A stretch of 64,000 bases of DNA from Asterias amurensis. Lineage: Eukaryota; Echinodermata; Asteroidea; Forcipulatida; Asteriidae. The stretch covers positions 21,390,501 through 21,454,500 of the forward strand of contig NC_092650.1 in assembly GCF_032118995.1 (NCBI RefSeq), read 5' to 3'. Position numbers and translations under genes: made by a program. The notes beneath the pieces are model-generated. The model did not search any database and had not been told where the DNA came from. It worked only from the letters and a program-made list of their open reading frames with translations. Positions 53,546-64,000 of this stretch are shown here, piece by piece. The first letter of the stretch is position 1. Each line of letters starts with the position of its first letter.

Positions 53546-56500
53546 CTAGAAGGCAAATCTGGTCCTGATATCTTCAAGTTTCTTTGATACCTGCAGAAGT
53601 AAGAAGGACAAAGTACAGTTAATGGTTATAATAACTTCAGAGATTGTAAGAATCAACGCAAAATGAAACAAGAAAGAACAAGTTCTAGATGTGTAATAAT
53701 GAAAACTTGTTATGAACAACATCTAGTGAACTTTTATTTAACAAGATTTATATTTAGGTTAAGGGGGAGGGGGTAGTTGTGAACTTAATAATCTTAATCC
53801 TAATACCTCGCTCGGGTTTCTGTCTAGCTCATCGGCCACGCTTCGCTGCTTACTGGTATCCATTGAATTGAACTGCTCACACAGATCACCGTCAATAACA
53901 TTCTGTGTAAAAACATTAACAAAGACCAGGTTAAAAAGTTTAAATTTCAAAGTTACAAACCAGTAGGGCCTATAGAGTATACCGATAATAATAATAATAA
54001 CAACGGTAATAATTAGGTAGTTCATACAAAAACATAAGAGAAGAAAACTAAGATTAACAGAACAATATATTGCAGGAAAATACACCTGGGCCCAATTTCA
54101 TGGCTCTGCTTACCGTAAGCAAAGAATCGGCGCTTACAGAAGCAGGGAATTACGGGCTTATGGCAAGTGTATTTCACGGGTTGGCAGTGAATTGTTGCTT
54201 GTAGGAATTCTTCGCTTACACAGCTAAGCAGAAATTTGAGCAAAGAATGGTGATTTGTAACCGCAGAATTAGACGGTAAGCAGAGCCATGAAATTGGGCC
54301 AAGGCATCGGTCTTACAAGTAATCAAGATTTCTCTTAATTGTGTATCAATCTTAATTGCTAAGCAAAGTGTGATGTCACATTACAAATCACTATGGCAAT
54401 ACCCGCAACTCATCTTAAAGGAACACGTTGCCTTGGATCGGTCGAGTTGGTCTTTGAAAGGCATTCTGTAACCGTTTGTTATAAAATAGGTATGGTTAGG
54501 AAGATGCTGTATAAGTAGAATACAATTATCTACACAAATATGCCTCGAAATTGCGTGGTTTTTCTTTTTACCCCGTCGACTAACACGGTCGGCTATTTAT
54601 GGAAGTCAAATTTATGACTCCCATAAATGGCCGACCGTTAGTTTGCGACGTAAAATGAAAACCGTGCAATATTGAGTGATACTTGTGTGGATCATTATAT
54701 TCTACTTTTAAAATGCTTTTAATAGACCAACTCGTCCGATCCAAGGCGACGTGTTCCTTTAAGGGATAGGGGGAGGGCAGGTTTTTTTGGGGGGTGTGGT
54801 TCTGGGGGGAGGGAAGGGTTCTGGGGGCGGATATCAATTATCTGCCGAAGAGCGTGAAAGAATTTCTGATAACACTTAAAACAATCTGTGGACTCACCTT
54901 GATTGGGAAGAAGTAGGATCTAAACGAGATGTGGTCCCGTCCGCATAGAGGCGGGTACTCTGAGCGCATGTGCATCTCAAGATGTTGAAAGAAGTCATGG
55001 TCCTATACAAAAGGTAACAATGTTTATGCACTGGTGAGGATAACGTTTGTTAAAATTACTTTCAGAAAAAAGATCCAATGAGGGTACTGACTGAAGCATA
55101 ATTAAATGAATTTAAAAACCAGTGAAAAGGTTCAGAAATTAGCGAAAGAATACATTTAGAGCTGGTGGAAGCACACTACAGTTAATAAAACAATGAAACA
55201 TTTCGTCGTTTTGTTTTTCTTTACAAATAAAACATCAATATTTATATTCTTCAATCAAATAAAAAATACCATACAAGTAGGTTAATATTAGGTTCTTATA
55301 TAGCGCTTTATCACACCCCTAGGGGGGGTATCAAAGCGCTCAGTATTTTGTCCTGCAAGGCATTGTGGAGCTACATTTTGAAGTATGAGACCTATTCCTT
55401 AATAGCACCATGTAATGGTTGACAAGGTGCTGTTGCGCAACATGCTGCCAATCAAACCAGGAACACCAGGGCGAACCCCTTCTCTTTTCCGTAAATGCAC
55501 TGTGTTGTTTTGCGTGCGGTACACAACACACAGGACCAACTAACATCAAATTTTGTAAGAACTCTTTGCAAAAGAAAAAAAAAGCGAGCCTAAAGCCTTT
55601 GCGTAAAACCAAGTATCAAGTCTCACCTCATGGGATGTGAATGGCACTAGGATTCCAACTGCCCCAGACAGCGTGGTGTACACCAGTGACTCCGAGCCAC
55701 CGGGGATCAACGTTGCCTTCTGCAGCGATAAGATGGTGTCTCCGATGTGGAAATTGATGATGATTTCAGACTTCTGTGAAGCCCCGCTGAGGAGACCTCG
55801 ATCCCAGAGGGCTTTGACCCCCGTCGGATCTTCATCAACGTCATCGTTGGTGCCTTGTATCAGCCGAATCTATCAAATCAACATAAGAAAGTTATAGGCA
55901 AAAATTCATAAAGCCTGTAAGCACAAAAACTTGCTTAGCAAAAATAGGTTACCAGCCAGAATACTATACAGAATACTATACAGTAACCATTGCTGCAACT
56001 GGTTTAGAGCTTGAGGTCTCAAAATCAACCATCTAAACGCACACAACTTCGTGTGGCAAGAGCGTTTTCTTCTTTCATTATTATCTTGCAACTTTGATGA
56101 CCGATTGAGCTCAAATTTTCACAGGTTTGTTATTTTATGCATATGTTGAGATACACCAACTGTGAAGGCTAGTCTTTGACAATTACCAATAGTTTCCACT
56201 GCCTTTAACAGAAAAAAAAATACAAAGTTAAAACACGATCAGTTTGAACGTGACCATGATATCGCATCTATCATCGTGCCCAAAAGTTGTAGTGTACAGA
56301 TGATGGTAGTGAATGTAACAGGCCTGGGATTACATGAAGGCCACATAGACATGGTCTCTGTTGCCCCTGTTCTTGGCCCTGGTGCCCAATTTAATATCTC
56401 CCAAAGACTTTTTAAAAGATTTTCCAATGGAAGTGCCCTTGCAAAATGAAACTGGCCTTGCACTCTCAAAGATGAAATTCCAGGCATGAATTGTTAAGTC

Positions 56501-59500
56501 CAATTGTAATTATTCCTTTTTTACTTACAATTGAAAGATTTCCAAACTTATCAGCAACAGCGACCGTGTCGTAGTCCATGCAAGCCATGGCTGTGACCCA
56601 GCGAGGATGCGTATCATCAGCGAAGATGACCATCTGATTTTCATGACGTTTATACCGTACAAAGTGAAGACTCTCCTGGACATCGCTTACTATGATCCGC
56701 TGACCCGTCGTCTGGATATTCACTATGAAGTTTGGGATGTGCTACAGAGTGGGGGAAAGTTGACAAATGGAAACAAGATAGATTAAACTCATGTTGCATT
56801 AAAATTCTGTCTTGATACTGGTTGAGATCGTGACACATTAAAATAATAATAATACAAACAAAAAGCACTGAAAACATGCAATTCAAGGGCTACTTTGTAA
56901 AGTCAAAGTAAAAAGGCCTGGATTAAAATGCTAGTTTAAAGAGGTGAGTTTTCAGCTGTCATTTGAAGATTGAAGGATTGTTCCTTGTTCTGAGGTCAAG
57001 CAGAAATGAATTTCATACATGAGGTGCAATGTTAAAGATACGTGATATTTCAACCATGTTGAGTACTAACCTTGTTTTCACATTTTCTGAGCATCTTTTT
57101 CTTTCCCAAGTCGTAGATTCTGAGTAATCTACCAACACCAATTAAGACCCGGCCCTGAAAAGTGCAGATTGCTGAAGGGACATCATCCACTGGAGTCTAA
57201 TAAAAGCACAACAAAAACATAAATAAAACTTGATGTTTAGGTTAAAAGTATCATTAACAGAAGAACATTTTCAAGAATCACTTAAAATGCAACAATTTGT
57301 ACAAAAAGAAAAAAAAGGAAAAAAATGGTTCATGATTTCTTTCATTTTTTTGCTACACACTTTTGTTTTAGGGACACTGGGTGGTAGCAGACTTGAGGCC
57401 TGCCCAAGAATACCGTCAATTTAACAAATAAGGTAGCAGTTTAATTTTTGTATAGTGTTGACGAGACTAAAACACCCAAAACAATCCCAGTTGGTATTTA
57501 TTTCACATGAGTTTTAAGGAAGGACAAATCAAAGGTGTGTTCAAATCTTACTTTGTGAAGTAATTCCAGTTTCTTGCCGTCCTCTGTGAGCTGGTAGGCA
57601 TGGATGAAACCCCCAGAGCAGGTCCTTGGGCTCAGGGTGACGTCTTTGGCCGTACCCACTAAGACAAAGGTGTCGTCTCCTCTACTTGCAAACTTACACA
57701 GGCAAAGACTGCAGCAAAACCAGGTAAAAACAAACAAATTTTACAAGGATCCTACATAAAGCATACATTTTTAGGACAAAAACACTAACATAAAAACGCT
57801 AATGACTTCTGATAAAGCAAATCCTGAAGAGTTTTAAAAAAGTGTGGTGTACCAAAATAAATTCTACTAAAGGTGATGATGAGAATTGAAAATTAAGTTG
57901 TAAAAAAAACCCAGTAAAACCTACAAGGTATCAATCAACTCTCAATCAAATACTCAACAGAAAACTTTGAAAAAAACGATAAATATTGAGAAGGAATTAC
58001 GGTTTCTACCTGAATGCAGCCTCGTTCTGTTCCAAAGCCACAGAATCCAGCGTGGTTCCATTCACAGGGTTCAGTACTCTGACCAGCGACGCCCACATGC
58101 CCGGGCCTGCCTTGGGGGCGCCAAACAGACTCTCCGGTAGGTCTTCCTGAAGGAAGGCTTCAGCCATCTCGGCAGCTAGTTCTCTCTCCTCATCCCCAGC
58201 TGCTTCTACCATTTCCTGTTGAGGAAGGCAGGGCAAGTATCAGTATCTCTGGTCTCTATATAACCCACACCACTTATAGCGATTAGGAGTGAGCTTGCAG
58301 GGTCAGAGATGGAATAAAACTGCTTAGCGCTTTCGTTAGTGGCTTGATGTTGTAGGCTCCCCAATCAAGGAGTTGAGAAAAATAAATGAAAAGGTTGGAT
58401 GAACAGGGATGTTGTTGAACATTTTAAAGATATATCCCCTCTTGGACAACTAGCATCCAACGCGACAACTTTAGTGGATCATAATTTTTTTTTTTATGTG
58501 GAGGACAACATAACTTCATTTTGTCATCTTGCAAAAGAAGAGTGGACCCAGGTCTGATACTTCATGGAGGCAACGAAGGCAATTGCCTCCGTGTCCCCGG
58601 GTCATTGCCTTGGTGCCTTTGAAATGCTCCAGTTCAAATTTGCAATTTCATCATATGGTGCCCTTTACCAAGAAGAAAATGCCTTGGTGCCCTTGCCCTT
58701 TCAAAAAGGAAGCATACAGCCCTGTGGACCACTGTAAAGGGGATTATAGATCTTGTGGCTTGTAGTTTATCAATAGTTTTGAGTTGTACATAATTATTAC
58801 TCTATCAATATAAACCACACCAGAAACTGACTGGGTAAATTTTCAAAAGGATTATTACTCTGCCTGTATTAGGTTCATTTCCCAAGTTTGATAAATCAAA
58901 CTTTTCATTTTCAAAGCTTTTGGCTTCAATGTGATTTTATCAATGAACCAATTCAATAAACCAATTAATAATTAAAAACTAAGGAGTCTGGTGCCCTACC
59001 TCTGCCATCTGTTGTTTGCGCATTGCTTTGGTTGTTTCTGTGTACGCATTGTGGTCACTCTCAATCACCACTATATTATTACTCTCTGGATGGATGGCAA
59101 ATCTGCGTGGCGTGTAGGTCAGTGGTGTCGATACCTGGTTGAAGACTGCCCCAAGCTTTTCCAGAGCCAAGATTCTATCAATGGGAAACATTAAAAAGGA
59201 AAATAATGTGAATATGCAAACATTGCTTAAGTTTACTTATTTATTCTGGATTTCACATCCTTGATTTTGGTCATTCATGTTTTAGACCTATTCCTATGAT
59301 TACATCAAAGCATTCCTTCCAACATCCCCTATCCCAGCCTCAAAACTGGGTAGTCTGGTTGGCGTAGTTGGTATATTTCCTTGCCTCCCAACTCTTGGGC
59401 TCCGGTTAGACTCACGCCAGGGGCACTATTTCGATTTGGTTTTCCAGTCCAAACCTAATTGAATAATACTCAGGGATGTTCTTCCCACATCTAAAACTTG

Positions 59501-62500
59501 AACTTTGTTAAGGTACCCGTTACTAAATTTTAACCCAAACCTGCCTCTAGCCACTAGGCTATCACGGTGGTCTAGTGGTAAGACACCTGCTCACGCAATG
59601 CAAAGGCTGTGGGTTCAAATCCCACGCCTCAAATGTACCCAGCATACAGAATAAAGTGCTTAATACATATCGGTGTAAGGGTAAGAACAAATTATGAAAC
59701 TTCCTCCTTTGTATTCTTTTTATAGGGTTCTTGGCTAGTACAGTGAGTAAGTTCACTTTAACACAGGTCCTTGGCTTCACAACCACAATTAATATATAAA
59801 ATGAAATGAGAAACACTGATTGTTTACCTGAGTGTGTTTGTTGAGATGGCCACGATTCCTTCGGGGCACTGCTCCGAGGCAAACCCAGACGCATACTCCA
59901 ATGTCTCGTAGGACAGCGGGGTCAGGTGGAAACGCGACTGGTACCAATAACTAAGCCACGATCGGCTAGACATGGCAAGAACCTACGGACAGATCACAAA
60001 TAAAAAACTCAACTCAGTTCAAATATTTTAGTGAGAAATCACTTCTTTCTTAAAACTACGTTAATTCAGAGGGAGCCGTTTCTCACAATGTTTAATACTA
60101 TCGTCAGCTCCCCATTACTCGTTACCATACCAACATTCGTTTTGAGTAATGACCAATAGTGTCCACTGCCTTAAAGCTACTTACTGATTCCGAGCCCTGC
60201 ATCTTGATCCTAAACAGCTTGACGGGTCTGGAACCTAGATACCTTGTTCTTGTGTCGGATAGGTCACCCGTTACAGAGTCGAGCACCATCCTCAACAAAA
60301 CACCATTCTATACATGACAAAAAAAAGAGGGAAATGTTAACATTGGTACAATTGCAAATTTATTAATGGTTTTTATGCACCATCTTGCAAGAAAAAAGAT
60401 ATTGAGAAAAAGGCAAAAAGAGTTTATGTCAGCAGTTCCAACTGATTGAAGTCTGCTTTGCAACAATTGGCAAGGGCAACTTAGTACAAACTTCATATAA
60501 TTATAATTATAATTTGGGGGGCTAATCATCCTTACTCACAGCTAAGAGCTGAATTGCGAAGGACACGGCTATAACGTGTTCGAGAAGCAAGCATGCAAGG
60601 GCGGCTTTGGCTGCCAGCCACATCAACCCATTATGACCACGGAGCACAGCCAAGATTGGAAGTGTTTGATTTTTCCCGAGGGAGGAAAACCGGATGTTCT
60701 GGAAAACCCTCATGGCACAGCAGAGAAACGCCGACAACTCAACTCACATATGGCCCTGGTTGGGAATCAAACCGGGGTCACCTTGGTGAGAGGCGAGCGC
60801 TTTACGCACACGCCAACCATGCCACCCGAATAAATGGCAGATGCCTTTGACTCGGCACAACATGTGTTCCAAATATTGACCACCTAGGCCTACGATGTAT
60901 TCCTCACATAGGACGCGGCCTTTGTGGGCAGGTCCTTTATGTATTAATCCCAGCTGTTTTACTCTAGCAAACTTTTCAAGTGATGAAAGGATTGTATAAA
61001 CAGATAGGGGGAGCATGACGACTTACGTGAAGTCCAATGTTCAAGAAGAGCCCACCAGCCATTCCCCTTTCTCCCGTCTCTGTTGCCTCCGTGCCTCCCA
61101 TCTCAACGATGCAGAGGGATTCCGAGGGAGCTGGTAATGCTTGCATACTCAATGGCTGTAAGCAATCCTGTAACAAGAGTTAAGGTAAACACGGTCAGGC
61201 ATTGAAGGGGCATAGCAAATATTTTAATCTGGTAAGGGGTACTTACCAAGAAAATCAAGAATAAGTTTAACCAGTTGATGAGGAACGTCCATATTCAATA
61301 ACTTACGGGTGAGGAGATGTGGTTGCATTGTGTTGAACGCAGGAGAGAAATCATAATACATTATCCGAGCAGAGTTACCATTTCTATAACCCTCTAAGTG
61401 AGAATACAGAATGAGTGTATCAAGAAATAATAGAAACTTACCGATTGGTCAAGTGATATGATTCTGACCGTGTCGTCAGCGAGACCAACAGCCAAGAATC
61501 GTGCTCTCTGTTCCCCTGATGGCACAGTGGCTAAACTCATGCATTTGACATCGGCTGACATCTCCTTCCGCTCGGTGTACTCATTCAACTGTCCTGTCTG
61601 ATGATCAATAATAATTAAAAATGAGATTAGGGTCGAAACACTTAAGTTGCGTGCCAATACATGCAAATTACAGTCAGTACAAAAAAATATATATAAAATA
61701 AAAAACGCGGGAAAGTGCAGAAACAAACAAAAAAACAACAACAAATTCACAAAAATTACCACGATAAAACCATTTAAAAGTAAAGGGTTTCGAGTCGCCC
61801 ACCGCTGTTTTCACTTACATTTGGTGACCTGCCATGTCACATCACATGTACAACTGATTTCATTCCCCCTTTTTTGCTTTGCAGAAAAGACAGTTTTGCT
61901 GCTTTAATGCAAGTGGTTCTATGAAATTAGGTCAAAATCAACAGAAAAACAACTAAATAAGTAAAACAAAGTCTTACTGGGTCCATCTCAAAGTACACCA
62001 GCTCTCCTCCTGTCAGAGCAATCACAACCTGCGGAAAAGAAGAGAGTAACAATAAATAATTTAGACAACCTTTTAAACTTCAACTTCTACTGAGGTTTCT
62101 ATTGATTTTCAGTGGAATCCATTCAGAATGGGGACGATAACAATTGATAATTAGAAAATCTTTTAAGATTCAAACTTCTGTCGAAACAGTAATTAGGTAT
62201 AAACACTGATATCCAGAAACAATGGAGACACTGCAGACATAATCGTTAATTCCAAGCCTGTACATGACTGGTGGTCATGAGCAGAAAGACCCCTTGTATA
62301 TGAAGTCAAACACACCAAACAGCGCCCTCACTGAGTGCTCAATGTTCGGTTATTTCCTCTTACCTGACGTTGATTGACAGCACACTTGACGATGCTTTTC
62401 TTGCCGGGTGTTTTCCATTCGTTGACACGTTTATCAGCTCTGATGTGACGAATACCCTCTGGATAAATCTAGGCACAATCAACAACAAAAACAGATGTAC

Positions 62501-63330
62501 AATAAATATAGCATTGCGGTCAAATGAAAACATTTAGTCACAGGTAATAATGTTCATGTGATAGGAGTGTCATTATTACGAGTGATTATTAATGTCATAC
62601 TAAGTCTGGGTCATAGCTACAATGCAAGATTCATATGCTGGTTGACATTTTGATAACGTTATCCTCATGCAGCATGTCATGGACAAGTGGTCTTGAGCAT
62701 CAAACTCATGTTCCGATGGTCAAGTCATCAGAGTGTGGGTTCAAATCCCGATCATGACACTTGTGTTCTTGGGTGAGACACATAACTAACATTGCTTCTT
62801 ATCACCCAGATGGGCATCTTCTGATGTGATGATAAGCAAATTTTCGCCAATTTGGCAGACAGTACTGCATTCTCCTTAAAAGACAATCAGAGCATACTGA
62901 TTAAAATACCAAATTGTCAACCACCTGTTCTCTTCAGAACCAACACTACTCAAGAGATTTACACAGTAGTAGCAGTATGGCCATTGCCCCACATGGCCAT
63001 TCATCACCGAATTCCTCTCTGGAAGTAGCTGCCTGCTCTGATTTGCACAAGGTTAATTATACTCCCCACCACGCAAACTTTCAAATCCTACTTACTCAAG
63101 ATGAGTTGAGTTGTTTTTTAGGAATGCTTAAGGCACAATGAATGGCTATTATTATTATTATAAAAAAAAGGTAATTACCTGTAGGAGTGAATCGTCCCCA
63201 ATCAGCGATGAGGACAGAGTGGGCGTGGTACCCAAGAACCCGGAGTCAGTCACCTCCTCAACCGTCTCTCCGATGGACAAGACCAGCGTAGCGTTGACGA
63301 AGGAAACGATGATGTACGCATCAAACTCAT
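53546..63330 (-). CDS. SF3B3: Splicing factor 3B subunit 3 (SF3B3/SAP130), C-terminal 748 residues, 5' part off the window
   Basis: Sixteen minus-strand exons: 63179-63330, 62364-62468, 61978-62028, 61442-61597, 61027-61167, 60185-60307, 59828-59982, 59000-59174, 58010-58215, 57552-57708, 57071-57196, 56529-56741, 55627-55869, 54898-55002, 53807-53902, 53546-53590. All have AG/GT borders and consistent phases; they total 2249 nt. Against human SF3B3 (1217 aa, from memory) they cover about residue 470 to the end: [109 protein letters not shown] and the end [10 protein letters not shown]. The protein is a triple beta-propeller scaffold of the SF3b part of U2 snRNP, needed for branch-site recognition. 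Introns hold SINEs and MITEs. No frame problems seen. Confidence 0.97.
54086..54304. repeat. MITE family C
   Basis: Ends CTGGGCCCAATTTCATGGCT and AGCCATGAAATTGGGCCAAG, the same family as 10346-10599. Located in an SF3B3 intron. Confidence 0.87.
54416..54762. repeat. MITE family F (AAAGGAACACGTTGCCTTGG)
   Basis: Ends AAAGGAACACGTTGCCTTGG and CCAAGGCGACGTGTTCCTTT, followed inward by ATCGGTCGAGTTGGTC/GACCAACTCGTCCGAT. There is an inner hairpin around GACTCCCATAAATGGCCGAC. I remember this family as frequent in sea star DNA. Located in an SF3B3 intron. Confidence 0.87.
55285..55500. repeat. SINE-like body fragment
   Basis: TATATAGCGCTTTATCACAC and a CAAGGTGCTGTTGCGCAACA to CAATCAAACCAGGAACACC segment resemble SINE bodies at 2500-2580 and 50340-50420. 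Located in an SF3B3 intron. Confidence 0.45.
55995..56209 (+). repeat. MITE family A, 5'-truncated
   Basis: Begins within the family at TTGAGGTCTCAAAATCAACC and ends CCAATAGTTTCCACTGCCTT. Located in an SF3B3 intron. Confidence 0.8.
56320..56480. repeat. Unclassified dispersed repeat, first of two
   Basis: CAAGGGCACTTCC-type text on the minus strand, with GGGGCAACAGAGACC, matches in part the segment at 58570-58725 (GGCAATTGCCTCC, GGTGCCCTTGCCC) in reverse. No inverted ends found. Confidence 0.35.
58560..58730. repeat. Unclassified dispersed repeat, second of two
   Basis: Tandem-like phrases ATTGCCTTGGTGCC and ATGCCTTGGTGCCC; related to 56320-56480 in reverse. Located in an SF3B3 intron. Confidence 0.35.
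59562..59700 (+). mobile_element. tRNA-derived SINE, same family as the 21.2-kb palindrome
   Basis: Head ATCACGGTGGTCTAGTGGTA (A box) and GTGGGTTCAAATCCCACGCC (B box), then ATACATATCGGTGTAAGGGT, which matches the tail phrase CACACATCGGTGTATGGGT of the SINE copies at 21211-21703. Located in an SF3B3 intron. Confidence 0.75.
60020..60175 (-). repeat. MITE family A, 5'-truncated
   Basis: Family interior from AATCACTTCTTTCTTAAAAC to the terminus CCAATAGTGTCCACTGCCTT. It ends within 15 bp of an SF3B3 exon (60185). Confidence 0.8.
60540..60835 (-). mobile_element. tRNA-derived SINE, minus strand
   Basis: Minus strand: GGGTGGCATGGTTGGCGTGT (A box), CGCTCGCCTCTCACC, then CCCCGGTTTGATTCCCAACC (B box), and a body down to about 60540. 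Located in an SF3B3 intron. It is a different SINE family from 2290-2705. Confidence 0.75.
62690..62830 (+). mobile_element. tRNA-derived SINE fragment
   Basis: GTGTGGGTTCAAATCCCGAT (B box) and ATGACACTTGTGTTCTTGGG match the family at 2290-2705 from its B box onward; the A-box part is worn. Located in an SF3B3 intron. Confidence 0.6.
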
Positions 63331-64000
63331 CTATATGGCAACAACAAATAAAAATAAAAACACGAGAAACAAAAGAGAAACAAATTAAGCATTGGTGAAC
63401 ATCAAACAAGTAACACTTGCTGTCATTAACATCCACTGAGTTTTCAAGCCTGGCGATGGACGTTTTGCAAACTCGTATACAACCAGTTTTTAATTTTATA
63501 ACAGCAAGGAAAAGTGCAGATAATTATAATCTGTTTTGTTCCAACGTCGGCACATGACAGATTTGAAATGTCAGATAATGTTATTAACAGCAAAACAACA
63601 AAAAGCAAACAATGAAAAAAATTTGTCGTTTTCTCATGTGGTTTCAGGTGAGATTTCCTCGTGTCCTGGAGGGTTGTATCTTGGGGGAGTCTTATCAATT
63701 CCATTCCGGTGATGTGTTCAACTATCGTCAACAACATCTTCAAGACCATCCTCTGGTAGATAAACTAAATAAGATGAGTTGTCCGAGATGGAAATCAAGA
63801 CGAGAAGAACACTGAGTAAGCCATCCTCAACAAGATCCATGAAAGGCTGGGTATCATCTCTTCCAAGATGTAAAGACCATCAAGACACACACACACGTCC
63901 AAACAGTTCAGCAGATTTAAAAGAAAAGACATTTGGTCTTGCAAACATTTATTTTGGTCGGTAAAATTTATGAGCTATTAGAATTGTAGTCCATCGGAGC
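63331..64000. other. SF3B3 intron to the right edge; no exon recognised
   Basis: The exon at 63179-63330 begins in phase 1 after an ATAG acceptor, so the gene continues rightward. I searched this stretch for the preceding human segment (ending VWTVRRH) and did not find it, so it is intronic. Confidence 0.6.

Noticed and set aside
63612-63964. Plus-strand ORFs at the right edge as exons
   Set aside because: No similarity to SF3B3 or other known proteins and no supporting splice pattern; treated as intron.

Overview
The window looks like animal nuclear DNA from an echinoderm, most likely a sea star. Four recognisable host gene types have short exons and clean GT-AG introns: PDCD5, a CUB/LDLa serine protease, TMEM208 and SF3B3. 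The spaces between exons are filled with short inverted-repeat (MITE) elements whose ends (for example AAAGGCAGTGGACACTATTG) I associate with sea star genomes. The species call is inference; the genes themselves are clear.

Layout. 1-5559: PDCD5 (minus strand, exons 1-4; the last exon lies off the left edge). 7123-15903: an 11-exon secreted protease, signal peptide-CUB-CUB-LDLa-trypsin (minus, complete, 579 aa). 17346-39426: a cluster of three related one-exon C-type lectin genes (17509-18060 plus, 34257-34817 plus, 38677-39225 minus). Each is followed by the same decayed PAN/apple-like tract and then by a 23-bp minisatellite of very different size (about 71, 3 and 16 units). Between lectins 1 and 2 lies a nest of mobile elements: a Helitron-like element (20405-33590) carries a foldback element (22210-32211), which carries a young Ty3/Gypsy-type LTR element (22697-31615). 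The LTR element has unusual accessory ORFs: two tiny membrane-protein ORFs before gag and a C2H2 zinc-finger ORF after pol. 42351-47132: TMEM208 (minus, 5 exons including a 6-base first coding exon, 168 aa). 47643-50190: two different tandem repeats, units of about 120 bp and about 170 bp. 53546-63330: the C-terminal 748 residues of SF3B3 (minus, 16 exons), with its 5' exons off the right edge.

How the genes relate. PDCD5, TMEM208 and SF3B3 are housekeeping genes with no evident functional link to each other. The protease and the lectins are secreted proteins of the kind used in coelomic fluid defence or extracellular recognition, and the lectin cluster is the dynamic part of the window. No bacterial-style operons, CRISPR arrays or functional tRNA/rRNA genes were found. 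Exon limits were read by eye from splice sites and from remembered human protein sequences, and have not been checked by alignment software.
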